From Acidimicrobiales bacterium (GTDB lineage: Bacteria; Actinomycetota; Acidimicrobiia; Acidimicrobiales; RAAP-2), in NCBI GenBank assembly GCA_030044045.1, contig JASHWO010000148.1, positions 1 to 27,070 on the forward strand: DNA of 27,070 nt. Direction: 5' to 3'. The notes beneath the pieces were generated by a model. It was not told the origin of the DNA, made no database searches, and saw only the letters and a list, made by a program, of their open reading frames with translations. Shown here one piece after another: positions 8,272 to 14,850 of the stretch (positions are counted from its first letter, which is position 1; the number at the start of each line of letters is the position of its first letter). The translations under genes and the position numbers were made by a program.

Positions 8272-9126
8272 TCAGGCCCGGGGAGGCATCGCCGGGCCGT
8301 AGGGCCGGTCGCCCCGCAGGGTGACCCGGTGGGCGAAGCGGGGGGTGTCGCCGTAGTCGTCCAGCGCGTAGTGGAGGGTGGCCCGGTTGTCCCAGAAGGC
8401 CACCGACCCGGCCCGCCAGCGGAAGCGGCAGGTGTACTCCGGCTGCTCGCAGTGGTGGTAGAGGAGCGCCAGCAGGGCGTCGCTCTCCATCTTCGAGAAG
8501 CCGAGCACGGTCTGGGTGAAGTGGGAGTTCACGAACAGGCCCTTCCGGCCGTTCTCCGGGTGGGTGCGGACCACCGGGTGCAGGGCCGGCCGCAGCTTCT
8601 CCCGCCACTGGCCGTCCCACTGGTAGCCGCCGCGCTCGTCCACCTCGGCGGCGAACCAGGGGTCGTGGTGGACGGCCACCAGCTCGTCGCACATGCGGCG
8701 CAGCGGCTCGGCCAGGCCGTCGTAGGCGTCCTGCAGGCTTGCCCACATGGTGTCGCCCCCCACCTCGGGCGCCTCGAGCATGTAGAGGATGGAGCCGAAG
8801 GGCGGGGTGTCGAGGAAGGTGACGTCCGTGTGCCACCAGCTGGCCCGGTCCTGCCGGCTGTCGATGGCCAGCACCTCCGGGCTGCCCTCGACGGCCGGGA
8901 TCACCGGGTGCCCCTCGGTGACGGTCCCGAACTGGCGGGCGAAGTCGGCCTGCTGCTCGAGGCTCAGCTCCTGGTCCCGGAAGAACACCACGTGGTAGCG
9001 GTTCAGCGTGGCCCGCACCGCGGCCACCGTCTCCTCCCCCAGCGGCCGGGAGCAGTCGAGCCCCCCGATCTCCGCCCCGATGAGCGGCGAGAGCGGTCGG
9101 ACGTCGAGATCGGTGCCGGTGATCAC
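8272..9126 (-). CDS. TauD/TfdA-family 2-oxoglutarate-dependent dioxygenase
   Basis: This Fe(II)/2-oxoglutarate dioxygenase is 284 residues, against 283 for E. coli TauD. The iron ligands are visible as His99 and Asp101 in WHTD, the same numbers as TauD, and His252 in ATLHYA. The 2-oxoglutarate-binding Arg is R263, with R267 in the FAHRVTLRGD motif, at the same 11- and 15-residue distances from the distal His as in TauD. NRATLHYALDDYG is the standard family signature. The frame is open to 9309, but the GTG at 9126 gives exact TauD numbering and is preferred. A GTG at 9144 is an alternative. TauD-family enzymes hydroxylate taurine, sulfonates, 2,4-D and other small acids. Without a sulfonate transporter beside it, the substrate stays open. 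A divergent hydrolase starts 166 bp away. Confidence 0.93.
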   Translation of the reverse strand: MITGTDLDVRPLSPLIGAEIGGLDCSRPLGEETVAAVRATLNRYHVVFFRDQELSLEQQADFARQFGTVTEGHPVIPAVEGSPEVLAIDSRQDRASWWHTDVTFLDTPPFGSILYMLEAPEVGGDTMWASLQDAYDGLAEPLRRMCDELVAVHHDPWFAAEVDERGGYQWDGQWREKLRPALHPVVRTHPENGRKGLFVNSHFTQTVLGFSKMESDALLALLYHHCEQPEYTCRFRWRAGSVAFWDNRATLHYALDDYGDTPRFAHRVTLRGDRPYGPAMPPRA

Positions 9127-9161
9127 GACCCCAGTGTGCCTCACGGGCCGTCCCTGCTCAA
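9127..9161 (-). promoter_or_regulatory. Candidate leaderless promoter of the TauD-like gene
   Basis: On the minus strand TTGAGC (9161-9156) is followed by 17 nt, then CACACT (9138-9133), then 6 nt, then the GTG start at 9126. The -35-like hexamer matches TTGACA at four of six positions. The -10 is weak. The 6-nt spacing would put transcription initiation at the start codon itself. Confidence 0.33.
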
Positions 9162-9292
9162 GGCCGGTGGCGGGCGCGGTGGGCGGGCCCCTGCCGGGCT
9201 CTATGTTGGGGGCCCGGAGGTCGCGGCACCGCCACGGCCCGCCCGCCCCGATCGACGAGCCGGCGCCCGGTGCGCCGTGGAATGGAGACCAA

Positions 9293-10333
9293 GTGACGCC
9301 GGCTGACACGGGCTCGAGGCAGCGGAACTACTCGCCCTGGTTCCAGTGGATGACCTGGCTCATGGCCACCGGCCACGAGGACCCCCTGAACCCGGCCGAC
9401 CTGGGTGACTTCGAGGCCTGGCGGGAGCGCCGCCGGGCCCGGCTGGCCGAGCTGCTGGGACCCCTCCCGGTACGGGTGCCGCCGGACCTGGAGACCCTGG
9501 AGACCGTGCACTGCGACGGGTACTGCCGGGAGAAAGTGGTCTTCGACACCGAGGGCACGATGTCGGTCCCGGCCTACCTGCTGGTGCCCGAGGGGCGGGT
9601 GCTGCCCGGCCCGGCGGTCCTGGCCATCCACGGGCACGGCCCGGGCAAGGCGCAGGTGTGCGGCCTGGAGGAGACCGAGACGCCGAACGGCGACTACGGG
9701 GTGCAGCTCGTCCGCCGGGGCTACGTGGTGCTGGCGCCGGACCTGCGCTGCTTCGGGGAACGGGCGGACTGGAACCCGCCGGACCACTACGCCTGCGACA
9801 CGAACCTGGTCCACGCCGTGATGGCCGGCTGGCGCCCCCTCACCCAGAACCTCTGGGATCTCGCCCGCTGCCTCGACGTGCTGGCCGACCACCCCCTGGT
9901 GGACGCCAGCCGGATGGGCGCCGTCGGCCTCTCCTACGGCGGCACCATGACCCTCTTCCTGGCCGCCTGGGATCCCCGGGTGGCGGCCTGCGTGGTGAGC
10001 GGCTACTTCTCGTCGTGGGCCGAGTCCCACCGGGTGCCCTGGAACATGTGCGGCTCGCAGGTCCTGCCGGGCATGCTCGGCCGGCTGGAGCACGTCGACC
10101 TGGGGGCCATGGTGGCGCCCCGGCCGATGCTGGTGGAGACGGGCACCGAGGACATGCTGTTCCCGCTGGCCGCCGCCAGCGCGGCCATGGTCCAGCTCCG
10201 TGCGGTCTACGCCCGGTCCGGGGCGGCCGACCGCCTGCAGCACGACGTGTTCCAGGGCGGCCACCAGTGGCACGGGGAGATGGCCTACCCCTTCCTCGAC
10301 CACTGGCTCGGCCACACCCCCGCCGCCGGCTGA
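9293..10333 (+). CDS. Alpha/beta hydrolase, esterase/dienelactone-hydrolase-like
   Basis: This 346-residue cytoplasmic serine hydrolase has no signal peptide. The oxyanion segment AIHGHGPGK is at residues 111-119, the nucleophile elbow GLSYGG places Ser214, the acid is probably Asp287 in TGTEDMLFP, and the base His324 in GGHQWHG. The long N-terminal part before the first strand and the HGHG motif resemble the family of large bacterial esterases grouped with acetyl-xylan esterase and prolyl-oligopeptidase-like hydrolases. The GTG at 9293 is preferred because GGAG ends 5 nt before it and because the protein then begins just before the conserved-looking NYSPWFQWMTWL. The open frame extends to 9008, but that part is antisense to the dioxygenase. 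The substrate is unknown. The neighbouring sugar-type genes make a carbohydrate ester plausible but unproven. Confidence 0.87.
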   Translation: MTPADTGSRQRNYSPWFQWMTWLMATGHEDPLNPADLGDFEAWRERRRARLAELLGPLPVRVPPDLETLETVHCDGYCREKVVFDTEGTMSVPAYLLVPEGRVLPGPAVLAIHGHGPGKAQVCGLEETETPNGDYGVQLVRRGYVVLAPDLRCFGERADWNPPDHYACDTNLVHAVMAGWRPLTQNLWDLARCLDVLADHPLVDASRMGAVGLSYGGTMTLFLAAWDPRVAACVVSGYFSSWAESHRVPWNMCGSQVLPGMLGRLEHVDLGAMVAPRPMLVETGTEDMLFPLAAASAAMVQLRAVYARSGAADRLQHDVFQGGHQWHGEMAYPFLDHWLGHTPAAG

Positions 10334-10403
10334 CCGGCCCGATGCCTGACGGCCGCCCGGGCCCGGGCCGCGCCGACGTGGCGACTACCACCGGTGGGGC
10401 GTC

Positions 10404-10567
10404 AGAGGCCCAGCCGACAGGCAGGGTGGATCAGGGAGCCGTCCAGCCGAGCAAGCAGCGCAAGGCGGAGGAGGAGAGCCACGTCGGAGCCATGGCCGAT
10501 CGACGACAACGCCGCGATGCGCCGCTCGGGGGGCGGCGAGCCCACCCTGCCTGTCGGCTGGACCTCT
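10404..10567. repeat. 164-bp inverted-repeat element with 26-bp arms (MITE-like or 3' RNA structure)
   Basis: The left arm (10404-10429) and right arm (10542-10567) are inverted copies of each other with one mismatch in 26 positions (10409 against 10562); twenty bases in a row are perfect (core GCCGACAGGCAGGG). The loop is 112 bp and has its own GC-rich secondary structure but no convincing gene. The outer edge of the right arm shares a base with the stop codon of the NagB-like gene. In RNA from that gene's strand the single mismatch becomes a G-U wobble, so all 26 positions can pair. No target-site duplication is evident. It may be a small non-autonomous element or a transcript 3' structure. 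It fills the gap between two convergent genes. Confidence 0.75.
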
Positions 10568-11334
10568 TACAGCAGGCTGGCCGAGGCCGGATCGAGGTAG
10601 AGCACGGCCGACGCCGCGGTGCGCAGGGCCGAGGCCGGGCAGCCGGCCGTGACCGGGCCGGTGAGCGCCGCCCGGACCGGCTCGGCTTTCCGGGCGTCGG
10701 GGACCACGGCCAGCACCCGGGCGGCCTGCAGCAGCGCCGGCACGGTCACCGTGATGGCCCGGGCCGGCACCGCCGCCACGTCCGGGAAGTGCCCCTCGCC
10801 CACCTGCTGGCGGCGGCAGGCGTCGTCGAGCTCGACCACCTTCACGTCGAGGGGGTCGTCGAGGTCGGCCACGCCGGGGTCGTTGAAGGCCAGGTGGCCG
10901 TTCTCGCCGATGCCCAGGCAGCACAGGTCGAGCGGGTGCTGCCGCAGCAGGCCGGCGTAGCGCTCGCACTCGGCCGCCGGGTCGGTCAGCCCGTCCACGT
11001 AGTGCACGACGCGGGGGTGGGCCCGGTCGGCGATGCGCTCGCGGATCCACCGCTGGAAGCCGGCCGGGTGGTCCGGCCCCACGCCCACGTACTCGTCCAT
11101 GTGGAAGGCCACCACCCGGTCCCAGGGCACGTCGGGCGTGGCCCCGACCAGTTGGTCGACGAAGGCGAGCTGGGAGTTCCCGGTGGCGAACATGGCGTTG
11201 GCCACGCCCCGGGCTGCCACCGCCCGGCGGAGCACCGCCGCCGCCTCGTCCGCCGCCGCCCGGGCCATGGCCGCCACGTCGGCGTGCACCTGGACCCGGA
11301 GGCGGTCCACCGTCCGCTCCTCGCTGTTGGCCAT
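10567..11334 (-). CDS. NagB-like glucosamine-6-phosphate deaminase/isomerase family protein (divergent active site)
   Basis: This 255-residue protein is close to the 266 of E. coli NagB, which converts glucosamine-6-phosphate to fructose-6-phosphate and ammonia. AFHMDEYVG places Asp80 at the E. coli Asp72 position. GIGENGHLAFNDPG aligns with the E. coli segment that carries Asp141-His143-Glu148. Here these read Asn145, His147 and Asp152, so only the His is kept unchanged. The phosphate-binding loop reads FATGNSQLAF rather than PTGGTP. This combination marks a divergent subgroup whose substrate may be another amino sugar phosphate or hexose phosphate. The ATG at 11334 fits the family start. 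The longer open frame to 11973 is antisense or overlaps the next gene. The gene is last in a minus-strand group with an oxidoreductase and a hydrolase. Its stop touches the inverted repeat. Confidence 0.85.
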   Translation of the reverse strand: MANSEERTVDRLRVQVHADVAAMARAAADEAAAVLRRAVAARGVANAMFATGNSQLAFVDQLVGATPDVPWDRVVAFHMDEYVGVGPDHPAGFQRWIRERIADRAHPRVVHYVDGLTDPAAECERYAGLLRQHPLDLCCLGIGENGHLAFNDPGVADLDDPLDVKVVELDDACRRQQVGEGHFPDVAAVPARAITVTVPALLQAARVLAVVPDARKAEPVRAALTGPVTAGCPASALRTAASAVLYLDPASASLL

Positions 11335-11450
11335 GCGGCACTGTAGGCCGCGGCGGGGAAAGCCGGCAGCCACGCGAGCGGCGGGTCGTGCGGGGGGCAG
11401 CCGTGCGGCCGGTGGCCCCGCCGGGTCGGGCGCCCGCCGACGGGTCCCGG

Positions 11451-12269
11451 TCAGGTGGCGACGAAGAACTCGACCAGCGCCGCCGCCACCGGGTCGACGT
11501 GGGTGACGATGCCCAGGTGGCCGGCGCCAGCCACCTCCGCGTACCGGGCCCCGGGGATGGCCGCCGCCGCCTCCCGGGCCCGGGCCGGCGGCGAGTCCAC
11601 GTCGTGCTCGAAGGCCAGCACCAGGCAGGGCACGCCCAGGGTGGACCAGGCCCGGGTGCGGGCCGGGTCGGTCGACCAGGTGACACAGGCCTCGTACTGG
11701 CCCTGGCGGCCGGGGTTGGGCCAGACCGGCTCGTCGGCCAGCAGGGCCAGCCAGGGCTCGACCACGTCGTCGCGCTGGATGTCGCTGGTGGGCAGGTACC
11801 GCAGGTTCTCGGTGGCGTAGTAGAGCGGCGGGAGGTCCGGGTAGTCCCGCGAGAGGTCTCGCTCCACCCGGTAGATGGCCTTCTCCCAGGCGGTGGGGGC
11901 GTTGGCCGAGCCCATCAGCGCCGCCGCCCGTACCCGCTCGGGGCGGGTGGCCGCCACCGTCTCGACCACCCACCCGCCCAGGGAGTGACCGGCCAGGCGC
12001 ACCGGACCGTCCAGGCCGAGGTGGTCGAGCAGGCCGAGCAGGTCCCCGGCCATCTGCTCCACCGTGTAGGGCGCCGGCGGGGAGGAGCTGGGGGGCATGC
12101 CCCGGTTGTCGAAGGTCACCACCCGGTAGCCGGCCGCCGCCAGCTGCGGGGTCAGCCCCAGGTGCCAGGCCAGGGCCGGCTGGCCGCAGCCGGCCACCAG
12201 GACCAGCGGGTCCCCCTCGCCGGCCACGTCGTAGGCCAGGGTGACCTGGCCCAGGTCTACTTCGGGCAC
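11451..12269 (-). CDS. Alpha/beta hydrolase fold protein
   Basis: This single-domain hydrolase has 272 residues. The oxyanion segment LVAGCGQ is at residues 24-30, DNRGMPPS at 54-61, the nucleophile elbow GHSLGG at Ser96, the acid at Asp223 or Asp225 in FEHDVDSPP, and the base His251 in GAGHLG. DNRG after the first strands is typical of the lactonase, haloperoxidase-like and C-C-bond hydrolase branch (BchO/MhpC/PcaD relatives). There is no signal peptide, so it is cytoplasmic. The start is GTG at 12269, 13 bp after the oxidoreductase stop, with GGGGCG upstream, so the two genes are almost certainly cotranscribed. A gap of 116 bp separates it from the NagB-like gene. A lactonase role after the dehydrogenase would make sense, because sugar dehydrogenases often yield lactones, but this is inference from position. 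Confidence 0.88.
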   Translation of the reverse strand: MPEVDLGQVTLAYDVAGEGDPLVLVAGCGQPALAWHLGLTPQLAAAGYRVVTFDNRGMPPSSSPPAPYTVEQMAGDLLGLLDHLGLDGPVRLAGHSLGGWVVETVAATRPERVRAAALMGSANAPTAWEKAIYRVERDLSRDYPDLPPLYYATENLRYLPTSDIQRDDVVEPWLALLADEPVWPNPGRQGQYEACVTWSTDPARTRAWSTLGVPCLVLAFEHDVDSPPARAREAAAAIPGARYAEVAGAGHLGIVTHVDPVAAALVEFFVAT

Positions 12270-12282
12270 GGCGCCCCGGCGC

Positions 12283-13386
12283 CTACCAGTCGGCCCAACC
12301 CTCGGGGGTGACCGAGCCGGTGATGGTGCGGGGGTCGACCGGCTGCCGGCCGTCGGAGGCGGCGTAGACGGCGAAGCAGAGCTGCAGCACCTTGACAGCG
12401 TCGGCCGCCGTCATCTCGGCCGGTCGGCCGGCCAGCATCGACTCTACGAAGTGGGCCGAGGAGCGGGTGAAGCCGGTGCCCCAGTCGGCGTCCACGTCGG
12501 TGAACTCGGTGGTGGTGCGCTCGTTGCCCTTGCCCCGGTAGAGCACCACCGGCGGCAGGTCCAGCATCTCGCCGGTGGCCCGGGTCACCCAGAGGAAGCC
12601 CTCGTCGCCCTGGATCTCGAAGAACTCGTCGGCGCCGTAGTAGCTCGAGCGCAACCACATCTCCGGGGCGTACTGCACCTCCATCGTCCCGATGAGCCCC
12701 GGGTCCTCGTACTCGAAGATGGCGGCGCAGGGCTCGAAGAAGAGGTCCCGGCGGCGGACCACCGACTGCACCGAGACGATGTCCTGGTCGACCAGCCACA
12801 GGGCCATGGCGTACTTGTGCACCATGTCGTCGAAGAGGTGACCGCCCGGGCTGCGCGTGTCCAGCCGCCAGCCGTAGCCCTCGGGCCGCAGGTTGGCCTG
12901 GAACGCCGAGTCGGTCTGGCCCACCACCGTCTTGATGCGCAGGCCCGTGGGCCGGCCGATGGCCCCCTCGCCGACGAGCTGCTTGGCCAGCTCCAGCGGC
13001 GGGTAGTGGACGAAGCACTCGCTGATGCGCAAGGTCCGTTGGGCAGCCTCGGCGGCGGCGGCCATCTCCCGGGCGTCCTCCACGGTGTTGGCCACCGGCT
13101 TCTGCACCGAGACGTGCTTGCCGGCCGACAGGGCGTCGAGCACGTGCCGGTGGTGCAGGTGGGTCGGGGTCAGGATCTCCACCGCGTCGAGGTCGGGGTC
13201 GGCCAGGAGGGCATCGGCGTCGGTGTAGACCTTCGGCACGCCCCAGCGCTCGGCGGCGCCCCTGGCCACGTCGCCGTCGGCGTCGCAGACGGCGAGCACG
13301 TCGCACTGCGGGTGCTGGAGGTAGCCGGCGACGTTCATGTCGGCGATGTTGCCGGCGCCCAGCACGCCCAATCGGAGCTTGTCCAT
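12283..13386 (-). CDS. Gfo/Idh/MocA-family NAD(P)-dependent oxidoreductase
   Basis: This is a dehydrogenase of sugars, inositols or related polyols, 367 residues. The N-terminal Rossmann fold shows GVLGAGNIA at residues 7-15. The family motif around the catalytic Lys is VSVQKPVA with Lys96, where most members have EKP, so Glu is replaced by Gln. The C-terminal domain has GGHLFDDMVHKYAMALWL, whose His occupies the usual catalytic position. The ATG at 13386 is preferred over the open frame to 13425 because it sits directly before the first strand (DKLRLGV) and has GGGAG 6 nt upstream. It lies second in a minus-strand group after the VOC gene (54-bp gap) and overlaps nothing. The exact substrate cannot be told from sequence alone. 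Confidence 0.92.
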   Translation of the reverse strand: MDKLRLGVLGAGNIADMNVAGYLQHPQCDVLAVCDADGDVARGAAERWGVPKVYTDADALLADPDLDAVEILTPTHLHHRHVLDALSAGKHVSVQKPVANTVEDAREMAAAAEAAQRTLRISECFVHYPPLELAKQLVGEGAIGRPTGLRIKTVVGQTDSAFQANLRPEGYGWRLDTRSPGGHLFDDMVHKYAMALWLVDQDIVSVQSVVRRRDLFFEPCAAIFEYEDPGLIGTMEVQYAPEMWLRSSYYGADEFFEIQGDEGFLWVTRATGEMLDLPPVVLYRGKGNERTTTEFTDVDADWGTGFTRSSAHFVESMLAGRPAEMTAADAVKVLQLCFAVYAASDGRQPVDPRTITGSVTPEGWADW

Positions 13387-13440
13387 GTGTTCTCCCGCTT
13401 CCGGCCTGGTACTACCTACCAGCACGGACGATAGCCCGGG

Positions 13441-13830
13441 TTACAGCGGGCGGTCCTCCTGGATCTCGATGGTGTTGCCCGCCGGGTCGGTGAACCAGAC
13501 CTGCACCACCTCGCCGGTGCGGCCGGGCGGCGCCGGCTGGGCGGCGCGCAGGTAGGGGATGCCCCGCGCCTCCAGCTCGGCCACGGCCGCCTCGACGTCC
13601 TCCACCGCCAGGCAGAAGTGGGGGCCGGTGGGGTCGATGCCCTGGCCGGCCATGGGGGCGTCCACCAGGTGGACCTGGCCGTCGCCGGCCGCCAGCCAGC
13701 GCCCGCCCACCCCGGGGATGTCGGGCCGCGGCGACCGGTCGAGGCCGAGCACTTCGGCGTAGAAGCGGTCGGCCCGGTCGAGTGAGCCGGCGACGTTCAC
13801 CGATGCGTGCAGGATGCGGGTGACCTTCAC
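13441..13830 (-). CDS. VOC-superfamily (glyoxalase/dioxygenase fold) protein
   Basis: This 129-residue single VOC protein has two paired beta-alpha-beta-beta-beta modules. Candidate metal ligands are His8 (RILHASVNV), His71 (GPHFCLAV) and Glu122 (GNTIEIQE), the spacing expected for glyoxalase-I-like or methylmalonyl-CoA-epimerase-like folds. Such proteins dimerise to build the active site. The start is GTG at 13830 with a strong GGAGGGAGGG Shine-Dalgarno ending a few bases upstream. It opens the minus-strand group that continues with the oxidoreductase. It faces the TetR regulator across a 290-bp region with two operator-like repeats, so it is a likely target of that regulator. Function beyond the fold is not assigned; isomerase, lyase or binding protein are all possible. 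Confidence 0.87.
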   Translation of the reverse strand: MKVTRILHASVNVAGSLDRADRFYAEVLGLDRSPRPDIPGVGGRWLAAGDGQVHLVDAPMAGQGIDPTGPHFCLAVEDVEAAVAELEARGIPYLRAAQPAPPGRTGEVVQVWFTDPAGNTIEIQEDRPL

Positions 13831-13883
13831 CGGTCCCTCCCTCCGGGCGTGGGCGCGAGTGTGGGCATGGGCATGCTGCGCCG

Positions 13884-13889
13884 ACGCTA
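13884..13889 (-). promoter_or_regulatory. Candidate -10 element (TAGCGT) for the VOC-led operon
   Basis: TAGCGT on the minus strand lies 53 nt before the GTG start of the VOC gene and about 45 bp downstream of the two operator-like repeats. It is the same hexamer seen before the MFS and phosphoribosyltransferase genes. No strong -35 is visible. Confidence 0.28.
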
Positions 13890-13935
13890 CCCGGTGCCGC
13901 CGCAGCCGGCCGGGCCACCGGCCGGACCCCTTGGG

Positions 13936-13949
13936 AGCGAGCGCTTGGT
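13936..13949 (+). promoter_or_regulatory. KstR2-like operator, copy 1
   Basis: The 14-mer AGCGAGCGCTTGGT fits the KstR2 consensus AnCAAGnnCTTGnT at nine of its ten fixed positions; only the fourth base (G for A) differs. It is directly adjacent to an identical second copy and lies between the VOC gene and the TetR regulator, whose protein is KstR2-like. Confidence 0.6.
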
Positions 13950-13963
13950 AGCGAGCGCTTGGT
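13950..13963 (+). promoter_or_regulatory. KstR2-like operator, copy 2
   Basis: This is a perfect second copy of the preceding 14-mer with no spacer. Its right end is 12 bp before a TACACT -10-like element (13976-13981) on the plus strand, so a bound repressor would cover the -35 region of the regulator's own promoter. Confidence 0.6.
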
Positions 13964-13975
13964 CGGCACGGCGGC

Positions 13976-13981
13976 TACACT
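13976..13981 (+). promoter_or_regulatory. Candidate -10 element (TACACT) for the TetR gene
   Basis: TACACT matches the TANNNT -10 pattern. The operator-like repeats lie just upstream where a -35 would be. The predicted leader to the GTG at 14121 would be about 130 nt. The rest of the 13831-14120 interval shows no gene that I can support. Confidence 0.35.
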
Positions 13982-14120
13982 CGTGGTGCTGGCATGAGGT
14001 CGCGGGCGTTGCACCCCCCGCATGGCCGTGGCCTCGTGCTGGCGTGTCCGCCGCGCCGTACCACTACCCGCGCCGCTCCCGGCGCCCGTCGCGGCGGGCC
14101 GCTGGCAGGAGGAGGTACGG

Positions 14121-14714
14121 GTGACCCAGACGCAGGGCCTGGACCGCCGGCAGCTCATCCTGGAACGGGCCGGCGAGCTCTTCGCCCGGAAAGGCGTGGC
14201 CTTCACCACCGTGCGCGAGATCGGCGACGCCGTGGGCATCCTCTCCGGCAGCCTCTACCACCACTTCGACTCCAAGGAGGCCATCGCCGAGGAGATCGTC
14301 GCCTCCTACGTCGACGACCTGCTCGACCGCCACCGCCGGGCGTGGGCGGCCCATCCCGCCGACCCGGCGGCGTGCCTGGCCGGGCTGATGCGGGCGGCCT
14401 TCCAGTCGCTGGCCGCCCACCGGCACGCCTGCGCCATCTACCAGAACGACTTCCACTATTTGCGGGCGCTCCCCCGCTTCGACGTGACCCAGCGGCGGTC
14501 CCGCCAGGTGCAGCAGATCTGGATGCGGGTGTTGCGGGAGGGGGTGGCACGCGGGGTGTTCCGCTCGGACATCGACCCGTGGCTCTTCGACCACCTGGCC
14601 CGCGACGCCATCTGCGGGGCCGCCCGCTGGTACCGCTGCGAGCACGGCTACGCCGCCGACGACATCGCCGACGCCTACGTGGGCGTGCTGCTCGGCGGCT
14701 ACCTGGCTGCCTGA
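14121..14714 (+). CDS. TetR-family transcriptional regulator, KstR2-like
   Basis: This 197-residue DNA-binding repressor has its TetR helix-turn-helix at residues about 29-49 (TTVREIGDAVGILSGSLYHHF). GILSGSLYHHFDSKE is the form seen in M. tuberculosis KstR2, which controls late steroid-ring catabolism and responds to a CoA thioester. The C-terminal layout also matches what I recall of KstR2: HHAQVVIYQ-like AIYQND, QQIWMRVL, ARWYR and VLLGGYL. The GTG at 14121 is preferred because AGGAGGAGG ends 5 nt before it. The open frame to 14022 adds a low-complexity Pro/Ala segment. Two tandem KstR2-type operators lie upstream, supporting autoregulation and control of the divergent VOC-led operon. A CoA-transferase gene is convergent downstream. 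The ligand is not known, but an acyl-CoA is the best guess. Confidence 0.88.
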   Translation: MTQTQGLDRRQLILERAGELFARKGVAFTTVREIGDAVGILSGSLYHHFDSKEAIAEEIVASYVDDLLDRHRRAWAAHPADPAACLAGLMRAAFQSLAAHRHACAIYQNDFHYLRALPRFDVTQRRSRQVQQIWMRVLREGVARGVFRSDIDPWLFDHLARDAICGAARWYRCEHGYAADDIADAYVGVLLGGYLAA

Positions 14715-14717
14715 CGG

Positions 14718-14745
14718 CGGGCCGGGGGGGCTGACTGCCGGCCCG
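14718..14745 (+). terminator. Terminator-like hairpin after the TetR gene
   Basis: CGGGCCGG (14718-14725) pairs perfectly with CCGGCCCG (14738-14745) across a 12-nt loop, starting 3 bp after the TetR stop. There is no T-tract, as is common for actinobacterial hairpin terminators. It lies between two convergent genes. The remaining bases to 14850 hold a short imperfect CGTCGGCTGGG repeat and nothing else I can support. Confidence 0.42.
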
Positions 14746-14850
14746 GTCGGCTCGGCGGCCGGGGATCGACGCCGTCCGGCACCCCGTCGGCTGGGTGGCC
14801 CGTCGGCTGGGCGGCAGCGGGCTGGTCGGGGGTCGGGGGTCAGGCGCCGC

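Noticed and set aside
10355..10368. 14-bp palindrome GCCCGGGCCCGGGC after the esterase as terminator
   Set aside because: It leaves no loop and is simple GC-rich sequence. The larger inverted repeat 36 bp further on explains the region better.
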